Below, in pieces: positions 18,558-30,368 of a stretch of 64,000 nucleotides of DNA. The translations under genes were made by a program, and so were the position numbers. Every line of letters starts with the position of its first letter. Position 1 is the stretch's first letter. Origin of the DNA: Aminobacter sp. HY435 (lineage in GTDB: Bacteria; Pseudomonadota; Alphaproteobacteria; Rhizobiales; Rhizobiaceae); contig NZ_JANKZL010000005.1 in assembly GCF_027568395.1 (NCBI RefSeq), positions 124,001 through 188,000 on the forward strand. The letters are read 5' to 3'. The notes under the pieces are model-generated. The model did not search any database, had not been told where the DNA came from, and was given only the letters and a program-made list of their open reading frames with translations.

Positions 18558-21274
18558 GCGACACCAAATCGGGCGATGACAAGACGTTGAGCGTCACTCC
18601 GAAGAAGACCTTGACGCTGAAGCGCCCGGGAACGGAGCAGGGAACCGTGCGCCAGAACTTCTCGCACGGCCGCACCAAGGCGGTCGTCGTCGAGACGAAG
18701 AAGCGCAAGTTCTCCATGCCCGGCGACAAGCATGAGCCGGTCCATACGCCGGCTCCCGCTGCTGCGGCCGCAGCTCCGGCAGCAGCGGCTCCCGCTCCTG
18801 CGCCCGTTGCTCCGGCTCCGGTCCAGGCCGCAGCCCCGGTGGCGACGCCAAAGCCGCAGCCCGCAGCGCCAGTCGCAGCGTCCAGGCCTGCTCCCGCAGC
18901 TCCTGCCCCCGTGGTGCGCGAGACGCCGAGGCCCGCTCCGCAGCAGAACCGCTCCGGCATGGTGCTGAACGAATTGTCGCGTGGCGAAATGGAAGCGCGT
19001 CGTCGTGCGCTTGAAGGTTCGGTCGTTCGCGAACAGGAAGAGCGCGCCCGCGCCGTCGAGGATGCGCGTCGCCGCGCCGAGGAAGACGAACGCCGCCGCA
19101 AGGAACGTGAGGAGTCGGCGCGTCGCCAGGCCGAGGAAGAAGCTCGTCTGAAGACGGAAGCCGAATCCCGCCGCCGCGCCGAGGAAGAAGCACGCCGTCG
19201 TGCGCCTGCGGCCGTCCAGGCCAACGCTGCCGACGATGAAGAGGACGTGCGTCCGCGCGGCCGCACTGCTACCGGCGCTGCTACCGGCGCTGGCGCAGGT
19301 GCGAGCGCTGCCACGCCTGTCCGTCGCGTTGTCACGCCCGAGGTTGCCCGACCGGCCAAGACCAAGACCGAAGACGACCGTCGTCGCGGCAAGCTGACGC
19401 TTAACACCGCGCTGTCGTCCGTCGATGGCGACGCCCGCTCGCGCTCACTCTCGGCGATGCGTCGCCGGCAGGAGAAGTTCAAGCGCGCCATGCACAATGA
19501 GCCGCGCGAAAAGATCGTTCGCGAGGTTACGCTTCCCGAGACCATCACCATCCAGGAACTCGCTCAGCGTATGTCCGAGCGCGCCGTGGATGTCGTGAAG
19601 TTCTTCATGAAGCAGGGCCAGATGATGAAGCCGGGCGACGTCATCGACGCCGATACGGCTGAGCTGGTTGCCGGCGAATTCGGCCACACGGTCCGCCGTG
19701 TCGCCGAGTCCGACATCGAAGACGGCCTGTTCGACATTGCCGACCGCAACGAGGACCTTGTGTCCCGTCCGCCGGTCGTCACCATCATGGGCCACGTCGA
19801 CCACGGCAAGACCTCGCTGCTCGACGCCATCCGCAACGCCAATGTCGTTTCGGGCGAAGCCGGCGGCATTACCCAGCACATCGGCGCCTACCAGGTCGAG
19901 AAGAATGGTCAGAAGATTACCTTCATCGACACCCCCGGCCACGCCGCCTTCACGGCGATGCGTGCTCGTGGCGCCCAGGCGACCGACATCGCGATCCTGG
20001 TGGTCGCGGCCGACGACAGCGTCATGCCGCAGACGATCGAGTCCATCAATCACGCCAAGGCGGCCGGTGTTCCGATCATCGTGGCGATCAACAAGATCGA
20101 CAAGCCGTCGGCGGACGCCCAGAAGGTGCGCACCGAGCTGCTGCGCCACGAAGTCTTCGTGGAATCGATGGGCGGTGAAGTTCTCGACGTCGAGGTTTCG
20201 GCAAAGAACGGCACCAATCTCGACAAGCTGCTCGAGGCGATCCTGCTGCAGGCCGAAGTTCTCGACCTCAAGGCCAACCCCGACCGTACGGCCGAGGGCG
20301 TGGTCATCGAGGCCAAGCTCGACAAGGGTCGCGGTCCGGTTGCGACCGTGCTCGTCCAGACCGGTACGCTGCTGCCGGGCGACATTCTCGTCGCCGGCAA
20401 CCAGTGGGGCCGCGTGCGTGCTCTGGTCGACGACCACGGCACGCACGTCGAGGAAGCTCCGCCCTCCATGCCGGTGGAAATCCTCGGCCTTCAGGGCACG
20501 CCGCAGGCTGGCGACCGCTTCGCTGTGGTCAACAACGAAGCCCGCGCCCGCGAAATCACCGAGTACCGCCAGCGGCTGGCGCGCGACAAGGCTGTCGCCA
20601 AGCACGCAACCCAGCGCGGCTCGCTCGAGCAGATGATGTCGCAGCTGCAGTCGTCGGGTCTCAAGGAGTTCCCGCTTATCATCAAGGGCGACGTGCAGGG
20701 TTCGGTCGAAGCGATCGTTACCGCGCTCGACAAGCTCGGTACCGACGAAGTGCGTGCGCGCATCGTTCATGCCGGCGCCGGCGCCATCACCGAGAGCGAC
20801 GTCACGCTTGCCGAGACCTCGGGTGCGGCGATCATCGGTTTCAACGTCCGTGCCAATGCACAGGCGCGCCACGCCGCCGAACAGTCGGGCATCGAGATCC
20901 GCTACTACAACATCATCTACAGCCTCGTGGATGACGTTAAGGATGCGATGTCGGGCCTGCTGTCGCCGGAACGCCGCGAGACCTTCATCGGCAATGCCGA
21001 GATCCTCGAAGTGTTCAACATCACCAAGGTCGGCAAGGTCGCGGGTTGTCGCGTCACCGAAGGCAAGGTCGAACGTGGTGCGGGCGTCCGCCTTATCCGC
21101 GACAACGTGGTTATCCACGAAGGTACCCTCAAGACGCTCAAGCGCTTCAAGGACGAAGTCCCCGAAGTGCCGGTCGGCCAGGAATGTGGTATGGCCTTCC
21201 AGAACTACGAAGACATGCGCCAGGGCGACGTCATCGAGTGCTTCCGCGTGGAGATGGTGACCCGGAGGCTCTAA
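18554..21274 (+). CDS. infB: Translation initiation factor IF-2
   Basis: GTPase that places initiator tRNA on the 30S subunit. The 906-residue protein has a long N-terminal region rich in Ala/Pro (about 55-135) followed by a charged R/E coiled segment (about 150-215). The IF2_N domain is near 325-375, G1 is GHVDHGKT at 413-420, and the nearby switch and NKID motifs and the C-terminal C1/C2 domains follow. It overlaps the YlxR gene by 4 bases. An upstream in-frame start for a shorter isoform cannot be excluded. Confidence 0.97.
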   Translation: MSDTKSGDDKTLSVTPKKTLTLKRPGTEQGTVRQNFSHGRTKAVVVETKKRKFSMPGDKHEPVHTPAPAAAAAAPAAAAPAPAPVAPAPVQAAAPVATPKPQPAAPVAASRPAPAAPAPVVRETPRPAPQQNRSGMVLNELSRGEMEARRRALEGSVVREQEERARAVEDARRRAEEDERRRKEREESARRQAEEEARLKTEAESRRRAEEEARRRAPAAVQANAADDEEDVRPRGRTATGAATGAGAGASAATPVRRVVTPEVARPAKTKTEDDRRRGKLTLNTALSSVDGDARSRSLSAMRRRQEKFKRAMHNEPREKIVREVTLPETITIQELAQRMSERAVDVVKFFMKQGQMMKPGDVIDADTAELVAGEFGHTVRRVAESDIEDGLFDIADRNEDLVSRPPVVTIMGHVDHGKTSLLDAIRNANVVSGEAGGITQHIGAYQVEKNGQKITFIDTPGHAAFTAMRARGAQATDIAILVVAADDSVMPQTIESINHAKAAGVPIIVAINKIDKPSADAQKVRTELLRHEVFVESMGGEVLDVEVSAKNGTNLDKLLEAILLQAEVLDLKANPDRTAEGVVIEAKLDKGRGPVATVLVQTGTLLPGDILVAGNQWGRVRALVDDHGTHVEEAPPSMPVEILGLQGTPQAGDRFAVVNNEARAREITEYRQRLARDKAVAKHATQRGSLEQMMSQLQSSGLKEFPLIIKGDVQGSVEAIVTALDKLGTDEVRARIVHAGAGAITESDVTLAETSGAAIIGFNVRANAQARHAAEQSGIEIRYYNIIYSLVDDVKDAMSGLLSPERRETFIGNAEILEVFNITKVGKVAGCRVTEGKVERGAGVRLIRDNVVIHEGTLKTLKRFKDEVPEVPVGQECGMAFQNYEDMRQGDVIECFRVEMVTRRL

Positions 21275-21281
21275 GATCGCT

Positions 21282-21851
21282 ATGAAGGAAGAGGGTCGGC
21301 TCGAATATCGCTGCAGTCTCTCTCCTTCGGACGATCTGCTGGCGCGATCCAGCTTGCAGGCAGATAATCGTCGCCGCGCGTGGGGACGATTTTTCTGGCA
21401 TGCTGTTTTTGGCTTGGCCGTTGTCTTGCTAGGCGGGGCTCTGGAGCGGCGAGGTTTGCCGTCAGGATTTGTTTGGCTCGTCGGGACATTGATCATCATT
21501 GTCGGGGTAAGTGCAAACATGACCGACATGCTGGCGCCGCCTGCAAAGGCGGAGCAGTTCCAGCCTGTGCCGGTCATGGTGGTGATCGATGAACATGGAG
21601 TGACCAACGCTGGGCCGCTTGCGCAGAGCCAGGTCAGTTGGAGTGCAGTTCAGGCGGTCGCGGTAACGGACTACGGAATTGGCTTCTGGGCCGGAGGCGG
21701 GGATTGGTACATTCCCCTCAGTGCCTTCGCATCGAAAGACCATATGAAACAAGAGTATGAGAAAATCTTGCAGATGAAAGAGAAGGCTTCGCAGGCTGTT
21801 GCCTACGCCGGCTCTAGTTGGGGTGAACCGCCATCCCAATCGGTTCACTGA
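21282..21851 (+). CDS. YcxB-like membrane protein of unknown function
   Basis: A 189-residue protein with two adjacent membrane segments (about 38-54 and 61-77) and a C-terminal YcxB-like domain (VSWSAVQAVAVTDYGIGFW, then YIPLSAF). The domain has no known biochemical role. The gene begins 7 bases after infB and ends 34 bases before rbfA, so it interrupts the otherwise tightly conserved infB-rbfA pair in the same direction. Its base usage looks less GC-biased than that of its neighbours, which would fit later insertion. Confidence 0.75.
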   Translation: MKEEGRLEYRCSLSPSDDLLARSSLQADNRRRAWGRFFWHAVFGLAVVLLGGALERRGLPSGFVWLVGTLIIIVGVSANMTDMLAPPAKAEQFQPVPVMVVIDEHGVTNAGPLAQSQVSWSAVQAVAVTDYGIGFWAGGGDWYIPLSAFASKDHMKQEYEKILQMKEKASQAVAYAGSSWGEPPSQSVH

Positions 21852-21885
21852 CAAGACTCTCCTTATGTAACGGAGCGGCTACAAG

Positions 21886-22293
21886 TTGCCGAAGAATTCC
21901 CAGTCAGGCCCATCCCAGCGCCAGCTTCGCGTCGGCGAGCAGGTGCGTCATGCGCTTTCCGAAATGCTGCCGCGCGGCGAGATCATCGATCCGGTGATTG
22001 AGACCACCGTCATTTCGATCACCGAGGTGCGCATGTCGCCCGACCTCAAGATCGCCACCGCATTCGTGTCGCCGATTGGCGCCAAGGATCCTGAGGCGGT
22101 CATCGCCGCGCTCAACAAATATGCCAAGTTCATCCGTGGCCGCGTATCATTTGCCCTGAAGCAGATGAAATACATGCCGGAATTCCGGTTCCGGCTGGAC
22201 ACCAGTTACGACAATTTCGCCAAGATCAACGATCTCCTGCGCTCGCCCGAAGTGGCGCGCGATCTCGACGGCGAAGAAGACAAGGAAGACTGA
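21886..22293 (+). CDS. rbfA: 30S ribosome-binding factor A
   Basis: Late 30S assembly factor acting near helix 1 of 16S rRNA. The 135-residue product has the single KH-like fold and the family core [16 protein letters not shown] and [10 protein letters not shown]. The start is TTG at 21886, which gives the normal N-terminus; CGGAG lies upstream. It is followed 1 base later by truB. Confidence 0.94.
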   Translation: MPKNSQSGPSQRQLRVGEQVRHALSEMLPRGEIIDPVIETTVISITEVRMSPDLKIATAFVSPIGAKDPEAVIAALNKYAKFIRGRVSFALKQMKYMPEFRFRLDTSYDNFAKINDLLRSPEVARDLDGEEDKED

Positions 22294-22294
22294 C

Positions 22295-23242
22295 ATGTCG
22301 CGTCGCGGCAAGAAGAAAGGCCGGCCCGTCTCCGGCTGGCTGGTGCTGGACAAACCGGTGGGCATGGGCTCGACCGAGGCTGTCTCCAAGATCAAATGGC
22401 TGTTCAACGCCGAAAAGGCCGGTCATGCCGGCACGCTCGATCCGCTTGCCTCCGGCATGCTGCCGATCGCGCTGGGCGAGGCCACCAAGACCGTGCCCTA
22501 CGTGATGGACGGCGCCAAGGTCTATCGCTTCACGGTGACCTGGGGCGAGGAACGCTCGACCGACGACCTCGAAGGTCCGGTGACCAAAAGCTCGGACAAT
22601 CGTCCGTCGGAAGACGAAATCCGCGCCATCATGCCCAACTACACCGGCGTCATCATGCAGACGCCGCCGCAGTTTTCGGCGATCAAGATCGCCGGCGAGC
22701 GTGCCTACGACCTCGCCCGCGAAGGCGAAGTCGTCGACATTCCCGCGCGTGAGATCGAGATCGGCCGCCTCGACATCGTCGAGAACAGCGCCGACCGCAC
22801 CGTCTTCGAGATCGAATGCGGCAAGGGCACCTATGTGCGCTCCCTGGCGCGCGACATGGGTCGGGATCTCGGCTGCTTCGGTCATATCTCCGAACTCCGC
22901 CGCATCGAGGTCGAGCCGTTCACCCAGGAAGACTTCGTCACCATCGCCGAACTCGAGGCGGCCCGTGCCGCCGGCCAGCCGGATGGCGAGGAAGGCAAGT
23001 GGGACTTCACTGAAATCGACGAGTTCGTTGTCGACACCTCGGCAGCACTCGAATGCCTGCCGCAGGTGGTGGTGACCGACGAGGCCGCGACCAAGATCAG
23101 GCTCGGCAACCCCGTCATCGTTCGCGGCCGCGACGCGCCGGCGGAAGCCGAAGAAGCATGCGCCACGGCCCGCGGCAAGCTGATCGCCATCGGCGCCATC
23201 GAGCAGGGCATGTTCAAGCCCAAGCGCGTCTTCACGGCCTGA
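22295..23242 (+). CDS. truB: tRNA pseudouridine(55) synthase
   Basis: Isomerises U55 in the T-loop of tRNAs. The 315-residue protein has the catalytic aspartate D49 in [11 protein letters not shown] and the family motif [13 protein letters not shown]. The C-terminal part is the short TruB_C region of the alphaproteobacterial type. It is co-directional with rbfA and immediately adjacent. Confidence 0.96.
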   Translation: MSRRGKKKGRPVSGWLVLDKPVGMGSTEAVSKIKWLFNAEKAGHAGTLDPLASGMLPIALGEATKTVPYVMDGAKVYRFTVTWGEERSTDDLEGPVTKSSDNRPSEDEIRAIMPNYTGVIMQTPPQFSAIKIAGERAYDLAREGEVVDIPAREIEIGRLDIVENSADRTVFEIECGKGTYVRSLARDMGRDLGCFGHISELRRIEVEPFTQEDFVTIAELEAARAAGQPDGEEGKWDFTEIDEFVVDTSAALECLPQVVVTDEAATKIRLGNPVIVRGRDAPAEAEEACATARGKLIAIGAIEQGMFKPKRVFTA

Positions 23243-23304
23243 CCCTTGTTTGCAGCCGTTGTTTCCGATTGGATCGTCCAAGATGATTCCGCGGATGAAA
23301 CGCG

Positions 23305-24399
23305 ATGGCCGAGGCTGAGACGATAGCACTGCGCCCGCAACGACACGTGCGGCGGGCCCCGGTCGGGGCCTCGCCAGGAACCTTGATCGCCGATCCTGCC
23401 GCCAGGCAGTCGGCGCTCAACCTGACGTTGATTTCGCCCGAAGCCTGCGAATTCATCAACAATGCCAGCCTCGACGATGTGTCAGCCGCTTGCGAGAAGT
23501 GGCCATTGATCTGGCTCGATTGCGTCGGTCTCGCCAATGTCGGCCTGATCGAGGAGATCGGTCGCATCTTCGGCCTGCACACGCTGGCGCTTGAGGATGT
23601 CGTCAACACCGGCCAGCGCCCCAAGGCCGATTTCTTCGACGATCACGCCTTCTTCGTCCTCAGCATGATCGACGACGCCAAGGCCGGCCGCTACGAACAG
23701 ATTTCGTTCTTCTTCGGCGAGAACTTCGTCGTCACCTTCCAGGAGCGCGAAGGCGATCCGTTCGAGCCGGTCAGGCAGCGCATCCGCACCTCCAATCCGA
23801 GCCGCCTGCGCCACCGCAAGGCCGACTATCTTGCCTATGCGCTGATCGACGCCGTGGTCGACAGCTACTTCCCGATCGTCGACGCGACCGCCGACAAGGT
23901 GGACGAGATCGAAAACGATCTGCTGGAGCAGCCTCACAAGCAGCAGATCAGCCAGTTGCACATGATGCGCCGCTCTACCAACGTGCTCAAGCGCACGCTG
24001 TGGCCGCTGCGCGATGCGCTTCTGACATTGACCCGGTCCGATGCGCCGTTCATCACCGCCGGGACCAAGATCTATTTCAACGACACGCTCGACCATGCGA
24101 TCCGGCTTTCGGAGAGTGTCGAGTCCCAGCGCGACACGATGATCGGCCTGATCGAGGTGCAGCTGTCGCTGTCGCAGGCGCGCACCAACGAGATCGTCGG
24201 CGTGCTCACCATCGTCTCGGCGATCTTCATTCCGTTGACCTTCCTGGCGGGCATATGGGGCATGAATTTCGATCCCAGCGTCTCGCCATGGAACATGCCG
24301 GAACTGCTGGCACCCTACGGCTATCCGGCGGCACTCGGTTTCATGGCCGTGGTCGCTGTCTCGCTGGTGGCATTTTTCCATTGGAAGAAATGGCTCTGA
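23305..24399 (+). CDS. CorA-family magnesium/divalent cation channel
   Basis: A 364-residue CorA/Mrs2-family transporter. It has a large cytoplasmic alpha/beta N-terminal domain, a long helical stalk and two C-terminal membrane segments. The pore signature GMN is at residues 319-321 (IWGMNFDP) and the protein ends with the basic HWKKWL. The family moves Mg2+, Co2+ or Ni2+; the ZntB subgroup (zinc) is a possible alternative. It lies between truB and rpsO, which are usually adjacent, and may have its own promoter in the 62-base gap. Confidence 0.88.
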   Translation: MAEAETIALRPQRHVRRAPVGASPGTLIADPAARQSALNLTLISPEACEFINNASLDDVSAACEKWPLIWLDCVGLANVGLIEEIGRIFGLHTLALEDVVNTGQRPKADFFDDHAFFVLSMIDDAKAGRYEQISFFFGENFVVTFQEREGDPFEPVRQRIRTSNPSRLRHRKADYLAYALIDAVVDSYFPIVDATADKVDEIENDLLEQPHKQQISQLHMMRRSTNVLKRTLWPLRDALLTLTRSDAPFITAGTKIYFNDTLDHAIRLSESVESQRDTMIGLIEVQLSLSQARTNEIVGVLTIVSAIFIPLTFLAGIWGMNFDPSVSPWNMPELLAPYGYPAALGFMAVVAVSLVAFFHWKKWL

Positions 24400-24550
24400 G
24401 AGCCGGCTTGCGAAATAGCTGGCATTTGCCGCCAAATTCCACTATATGCGCCGCAACATTGCGCTTTTGTGCGTTTTGTTCACTGGCCCCAGCTGGACGA
24501 CATCCCGGCCGTGGGCGTCCCGTTTCCTCAAGATCGAAAGGAAAAACACG

Positions 24551-24820
24551 ATGTCGATCACTGCCGAGCGCAAGTCGGAACTTATGACTGAATTCGCAAC
24601 CGCCAAGGGCGACACCGGTTCGCCGGAAGTCCAGGTTGCAATCCTTTCCGAGCGCATCAAGAACCTGACCGAGCACTTCAAGGACCACAAGAAGGACAAC
24701 CACTCCCGTCGTGGCCTTCTGGCGCTCGTTTCCCAGCGTCGCTCGCTGCTTGACTACCTCAAGCGCAAGGACGACGCACGTTATCAGACGCTGATCGAGA
24801 AGCTCGGTCTGCGCCGCTGA
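24551..24820 (+). CDS. rpsO: 30S ribosomal protein S15
   Basis: Primary 16S rRNA-binding protein of the 30S platform, 89 residues, normal length. The S15 signature region is visible as [19 protein letters not shown]. The frame stays open upstream, but ATG at 24551 behind AAAGGAAAAA gives the standard N-terminus MSITAERK. It is followed by a 14-bp hairpin and then pnp, the widely conserved rpsO-pnp pair. Confidence 0.97.
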   Translation: MSITAERKSELMTEFATAKGDTGSPEVQVAILSERIKNLTEHFKDHKKDNHSRRGLLALVSQRRSLLDYLKRKDDARYQTLIEKLGLRR

Positions 24821-24827
24821 TGAATTG

Positions 24828-24860
24828 ACCGGCGGGCTCTCCCTGCGAGAGTCCGCCGGT
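24828..24860 (+). terminator. Stable hairpin after rpsO (no U-run)
   Basis: A 14-bp stem with one G-U pair (24828-24841 with 24847-24860) and a 5-base loop starts 8 bases after the rpsO stop. It lacks a T-run, so it may act as an RNA processing or stabilising structure, or a weak terminator, between rpsO and pnp rather than a full stop. Confidence 0.55.
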
Positions 24861-25185
24861 TGCGCATTCGGGCCATCCTGTTCGATGGTCCATTAGCCCG
24901 ATCCCGCCACATTGTGTGGTCGTGCTGAAAAAGGGTCCGGAGCGCCACAGGGAAGCGCCCGAACCACCCATGGACGGTCATGGGGCAGGATTGCACGACG
25001 TTCGGCCAGCCGCCTTCGCGGCCCACATACCGCCGAACTTCCTGTTGTCTTGCCCGTGGCTGGCCAAAACGAAGCCCAGGCGCGTTCGGGAAGCCGATTG
25101 GTTCCTCAAACAGCGCGCCGAACAAGCCAGGGAATTTGGCGCGCCGGAATGCGGCGTTGGCCATTCCCGCCACGAAGGACAGAAC
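24861..25185 (+). other. pnp leader region, no gene seen
   Basis: 325 bases between the rpsO hairpin and pnp. The frame of pnp is open upstream to 24916, but the extra sequence does not resemble a PNPase N-terminus. It presumably holds the pnp promoter and 5' untranslated region. In other bacteria this leader carries RNase III/PNPase autoregulation, but I cannot identify a matching stem-loop here. Confidence 0.5.
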
Positions 25186-27333
<2,148 letters not shown>

Positions 27334-27353
27334 TAGGCTGACATCCTGATATG

Positions 27354-27390
27354 AAGCGGGCGCGCCGGAAGGTCGCGCCCGCTTTTGTTT
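27354..27390 (+). terminator. Rho-independent terminator after pnp
   Basis: An 11-bp GC-rich stem (27354-27364 with 27374-27384) and a 9-base loop run into TTTTGTTTT. It ends the rimP-to-pnp operon and is directly followed by a cluster of palindromic repeats. Confidence 0.92.
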
Positions 27391-27392
27391 TG

Positions 27393-27437
27393 AGTGCGTC
27401 CTTCGAGGCTCGCTTCGCTCGCACCTCAGGATGAGGT
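27393..27437. repeat. Dispersed palindromic repeat, family B, copy 1
   Basis: The element runs from TGCGTCCTTCGAGGCTCGC through a short loop to GCACCTCAGGATGAGG. The same sequence appears inverted at 27623-27672 and again in the gap at 35536-35808. The internal GGCTCGC...GCTCGCAC arms can form a hairpin. Such elements are abundant in Mesorhizobium/Bradyrhizobium-type genomes. Confidence 0.85.
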
Positions 27438-27501
27438 AGGTGGTGTCCGGCGACTGCAGCTGGCAGCCCATCAAGCCCTCTCCGGTTGGTAGTGGCGCCG
27501 A

Positions 27502-27549
27502 CCGTCCTCATGCCCAGGGGCACGCTTCGCTCGTACCTCAAGATGGGGT
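27502..27549. repeat. Dispersed palindromic repeat, family B, degenerate copy
   Basis: A diverged copy of the same element: CCGTCCTCATGCCCAGGGGC, then a CGCTTCGCTCG core and TACCTCAAGATGGGG. It is preceded by a segment (about 27473-27501) that is repeated with changes at about 27587-27622. Part of this gap is therefore a tandem duplication of a unit of roughly 110-120 bases. Confidence 0.6.
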
Positions 27550-27622
27550 AAATGGCGCTGGGTGGCTGCGCCATGACAGACTGATCAAGCCACGACATTT
27601 CTGGTTGGCGATGGTGCCGACC

Positions 27623-27672
27623 GTCCTCATCCTGAGGTGCTCGCCCAAAGGGCGAGCCTCGAAGGACGCACT
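27623..27672. repeat. Dispersed palindromic repeat, family B, inverted copy
   Basis: The reverse complement of the copy at 27393-27437, with a GCTCGCCCAAAGGGCGAGC palindromic core. It ends 14 bases before the start codon of the methyltransferase gene, so it may lie in that gene's leader. Translated in the methyltransferase frame it gives a spurious N-terminal extension that should not be annotated. Confidence 0.85.
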
Positions 27673-27685
27673 GTTAGGATCCGCA

Positions 27686-28699
27686 ATGCGCGACGCCCTG
27701 AAAACTCTGTTCTATCCCTTTGAGGCCGACATCCTGCCGATGCCGCAGAAGGGCACGCGCACGCTGTTCCTGGGCGCCGAGCCGGGTTTTCGGAAACCGC
27801 AGGGTTTTGAAGGATCACTGTCGCTCGTCCAGGGCTTTCGCCCCTATGTGCTGGCCTTGGCGGCGGCGGGACATGATGTCAGCGCTCAGGCCGAAGGCGA
27901 AGGCTACGATCTGGCGCTGGTGCTTGCCGGGCGGCATCGCGGCCTGAATGAGCTGCGGGTCGCCGAAGCCATCGAGCGCGTGGTGCCGGGCGGGCTGGTC
28001 GTCGTCGCCGGCGGCAAGGACGATGGCATCGCCAGCCTGCGCAAGCGGCTCGGCGGCCTTGTCGAGATCGAGGACCACCTGCCGAAGTTTCACGGCACCG
28101 CGCTCTGGTTCCGCCGCGGCGCCCAGGCTGATGCTGCTGCTGCAACGCTGCGCGCCGACAATCCGGAGATGCTGGTTGAAGGCCGTTTCCGGACCGCGCC
28201 TGGCATGTTCTCCCACGAACGCGTCGACACCGGCTCACGGCTGCTGGTCGAACACCTGCCGTCGGACATCAAGGGCAAGGTCGCCGACTTCTGCGCCGGC
28301 TGGGGATATGTCGCAGCCGAGGTTTCGGCGCGTGCCAGGAGCCTCACCGTGCTCGACCTGTTCGAGGCGGATTTCGCCTCGCTCGAGGCCGCGAAACTCA
28401 ATGTTCCCAGCTCACCGGTCGAAGCCGGCTTCCATTGGAGCGACCTGACCAAGGAGCCGGTCGAGCGGCGCTACGACGTGGTGGTGATGAATCCGCCGTT
28501 CCACCAGGACCGCGACGCCGACCCCGAGATCGGCCAGCGCATGATCAAGGCGGCAGCGGCAGCGCTGAAGCCGGGTGGCCGGCTGTTCATGGTGGCCAAC
28601 CGCCATCTGCCCTACAAGCCGGTGCTCGAGGCGTCATTCTCATGGGTGCGGGAAATCGCGCTCGAGGACGGCTTCAGGGTCTGGTTCGCGCAGCGATAG
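27686..28699 (+). CDS. RsmC-like class I SAM-dependent methyltransferase
   Basis: A 337-residue two-domain methyltransferase similar to 16S rRNA (guanine-1207-N2)-methyltransferase RsmC. It has an MTS_N-like N-terminal half and a catalytic MTS half with SAM motif VADFCAGWGYVAAEV and N269PPF, typical of base-amino methylation. The frame is open to 27440, but those residues derive from the repeat cluster, so ATG at 27686 is used. RlmG-type specificity for 23S rRNA is an alternative. Confidence 0.85.
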   Translation: MRDALKTLFYPFEADILPMPQKGTRTLFLGAEPGFRKPQGFEGSLSLVQGFRPYVLALAAAGHDVSAQAEGEGYDLALVLAGRHRGLNELRVAEAIERVVPGGLVVVAGGKDDGIASLRKRLGGLVEIEDHLPKFHGTALWFRRGAQADAAAATLRADNPEMLVEGRFRTAPGMFSHERVDTGSRLLVEHLPSDIKGKVADFCAGWGYVAAEVSARARSLTVLDLFEADFASLEAAKLNVPSSPVEAGFHWSDLTKEPVERRYDVVVMNPPFHQDRDADPEIGQRMIKAAAAALKPGGRLFMVANRHLPYKPVLEASFSWVREIALEDGFRVWFAQR

Positions 28700-28741
28700 G
28701 ACAACGCAAGGCGGGGCGGCTGCGGCCGCCGTCCAGCCGTG

Positions 28742-30274
28742 TCAATGGATGGCTGCCGCCTGCTGGGCAGGCGCGCGCAAGGTGTCCAGGGAAAGCGGGG
28801 CGGGGCGGCCGAAAAGGTAGCCCTGCACGACCTGGCAACCGGCCGCGCGCAGCAGGGTCGCCTGGTTCTCCGTCTCGACGCCTTCGGCGATGGTGCGAAC
28901 GCCCAGCGCCCGGGACAGGCCGACAATCGTCGAAACCACCGCGCCAGAGTTGCTGTCGGTCTCCATGCGGCTGACGAAAGACCGGTCGATCTTCAGTTTC
29001 TGGAACGAGAAGTCGATCAGGTAGGCAAGGTTCGAGTAGCCGGTGCCGAAGTCGTCGACTGCGACCGACAAACCCATCGCCGTCAGTTGCTTGAGGATTT
29101 CGGCGGCACGGTCGCGATCCTGCATCATCGCCGATTCCGTCAATTCGAGTTCGAGACGCTTGGGGTCGATGCCGGTATCCTGGATGATCCTGGCGACGTT
29201 GCCGACGAAATCGCGGGTCATGAACTGCACCGGCGAGATGTTGACGGCAACGAAGCAATCGTCCGGCAGGTGCCGGGCGTCGGTGCAGGCCTTGCGCAGC
29301 ACCCAGTCGCCGATCGGCGCGATCATGCCGGTCTCTTCGGCCACCGAAATGAACTCGATCGGCGGGATCATCCCACGCTCGGGATGCCGCCAGCGGATCA
29401 GGGCCTCGTAGCCGACGACGTTGCCCGACATCAGGTCGAGCTGCGGCTGGTAGTGCAGGTCGAAGTCGCCGCGTTCGAAGGCGACATGCAGTTCCGATTC
29501 CACCCACTGGCGGTGGTCGGCGACCTTGCCCATGTCGGGGTGGAACACGGCCCAGTTGCCGATGCCGCCGGCGCGGGCGCTCTGCAGGGCGAGATTGGAC
29601 CGGCGCAGCAGCGCCACGGGATCGTTGCCATCCTTGGGCATGGCGACGACGCCAACCGAGACGTTGACCGACTGCACGTGCGACGGCAGCGGGTAGGGGC
29701 GCATGAGATCTTCGATCAGCCGGTCGACCAGCGCCTCAAGCGCGCCATCCATCAACTGGTCGGGATAGAGGATCGCGAATTCGCCAGCGCCGATGCGCCC
29801 CATCACGACGCCCTTGGGCAGGGCCGCGGTCAGCCGCGCCGTGAAGGCGCGGATCAAGGCGTCTCCCTGGCAATAGCCGATGGCGTCGTTGATCTGCTTG
29901 AAGCGGTCGATGTCGACGTCGATGAGGAAGATCGGCTTGCCGCTACGGCCGGTTGCGCACGCTGCTTCGGCGATCTTGCCGACCATCGCCGGCCGCGCCA
30001 GCAGTCCCGTCAGCTTGTCGAAATTGGTTTCCTTGAAAACGAACTCGGCCGATTCATCGACGCCGGCGAAGAACGACATCGCGGCGATCGAGGCGGCAAG
30101 GGCGCAAAGTGCCGCAATGACCGCGCCTGCAACCTCCGTGGGCATGCCGACGACCTGGTTGCCGAGGGTCCATTTCAGCCCCCACAGCCCGATCACGAAA
30201 CTGCCGAGCCCAGCACTGGCGATGGTGACGAGGCGGAAAAGCGGGCTTCTGTTGGGGTTGCGGACGGCGGACAT
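28742..30274 (-). CDS. Membrane GGDEF/EAL protein, probable c-di-GMP phosphodiesterase
   Basis: A 510-residue protein with two N-terminal membrane segments (about 14-32 and 47-70), a GGDEF domain (about 85-245) and an EAL domain (about 255-500). The GGDEF active site reads GAGEF (162-166), so cyclase activity is probably lost. The EAL site looks intact: E290-A-L, N345, ELTE, D407-D408, K428, EGVE at 464-467 and QGYLFGRP. ATG at 30274 has AGGAAG upstream; the longer frame begins at a TTG. No partner gene is adjacent. It may act on pilus, motility or biofilm control. Confidence 0.9.
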   Translation of the reverse strand: MSAVRNPNRSPLFRLVTIASAGLGSFVIGLWGLKWTLGNQVVGMPTEVAGAVIAALCALAASIAAMSFFAGVDESAEFVFKETNFDKLTGLLARPAMVGKIAEAACATGRSGKPIFLIDVDIDRFKQINDAIGYCQGDALIRAFTARLTAALPKGVVMGRIGAGEFAILYPDQLMDGALEALVDRLIEDLMRPYPLPSHVQSVNVSVGVVAMPKDGNDPVALLRRSNLALQSARAGGIGNWAVFHPDMGKVADHRQWVESELHVAFERGDFDLHYQPQLDLMSGNVVGYEALIRWRHPERGMIPPIEFISVAEETGMIAPIGDWVLRKACTDARHLPDDCFVAVNISPVQFMTRDFVGNVARIIQDTGIDPKRLELELTESAMMQDRDRAAEILKQLTAMGLSVAVDDFGTGYSNLAYLIDFSFQKLKIDRSFVSRMETDSNSGAVVSTIVGLSRALGVRTIAEGVETENQATLLRAAGCQVVQGYLFGRPAPLSLDTLRAPAQQAAAIH

Positions 30275-30368
30275 GCAGTGGCTTCCTAACTTGCGAGGCA
30301 TTCCTACCAATTCGCTCGTTAAGATCGCCTGTGACGATTGTCTACAATTTTAGCCGCCGTCCAGATTG

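Noticed and set aside
24916-25185. N-terminally extended PNPase start
   Set aside because: The frame is open but the residues have no similarity to PNPase, while ATG 25186 gives the conserved MFN start.
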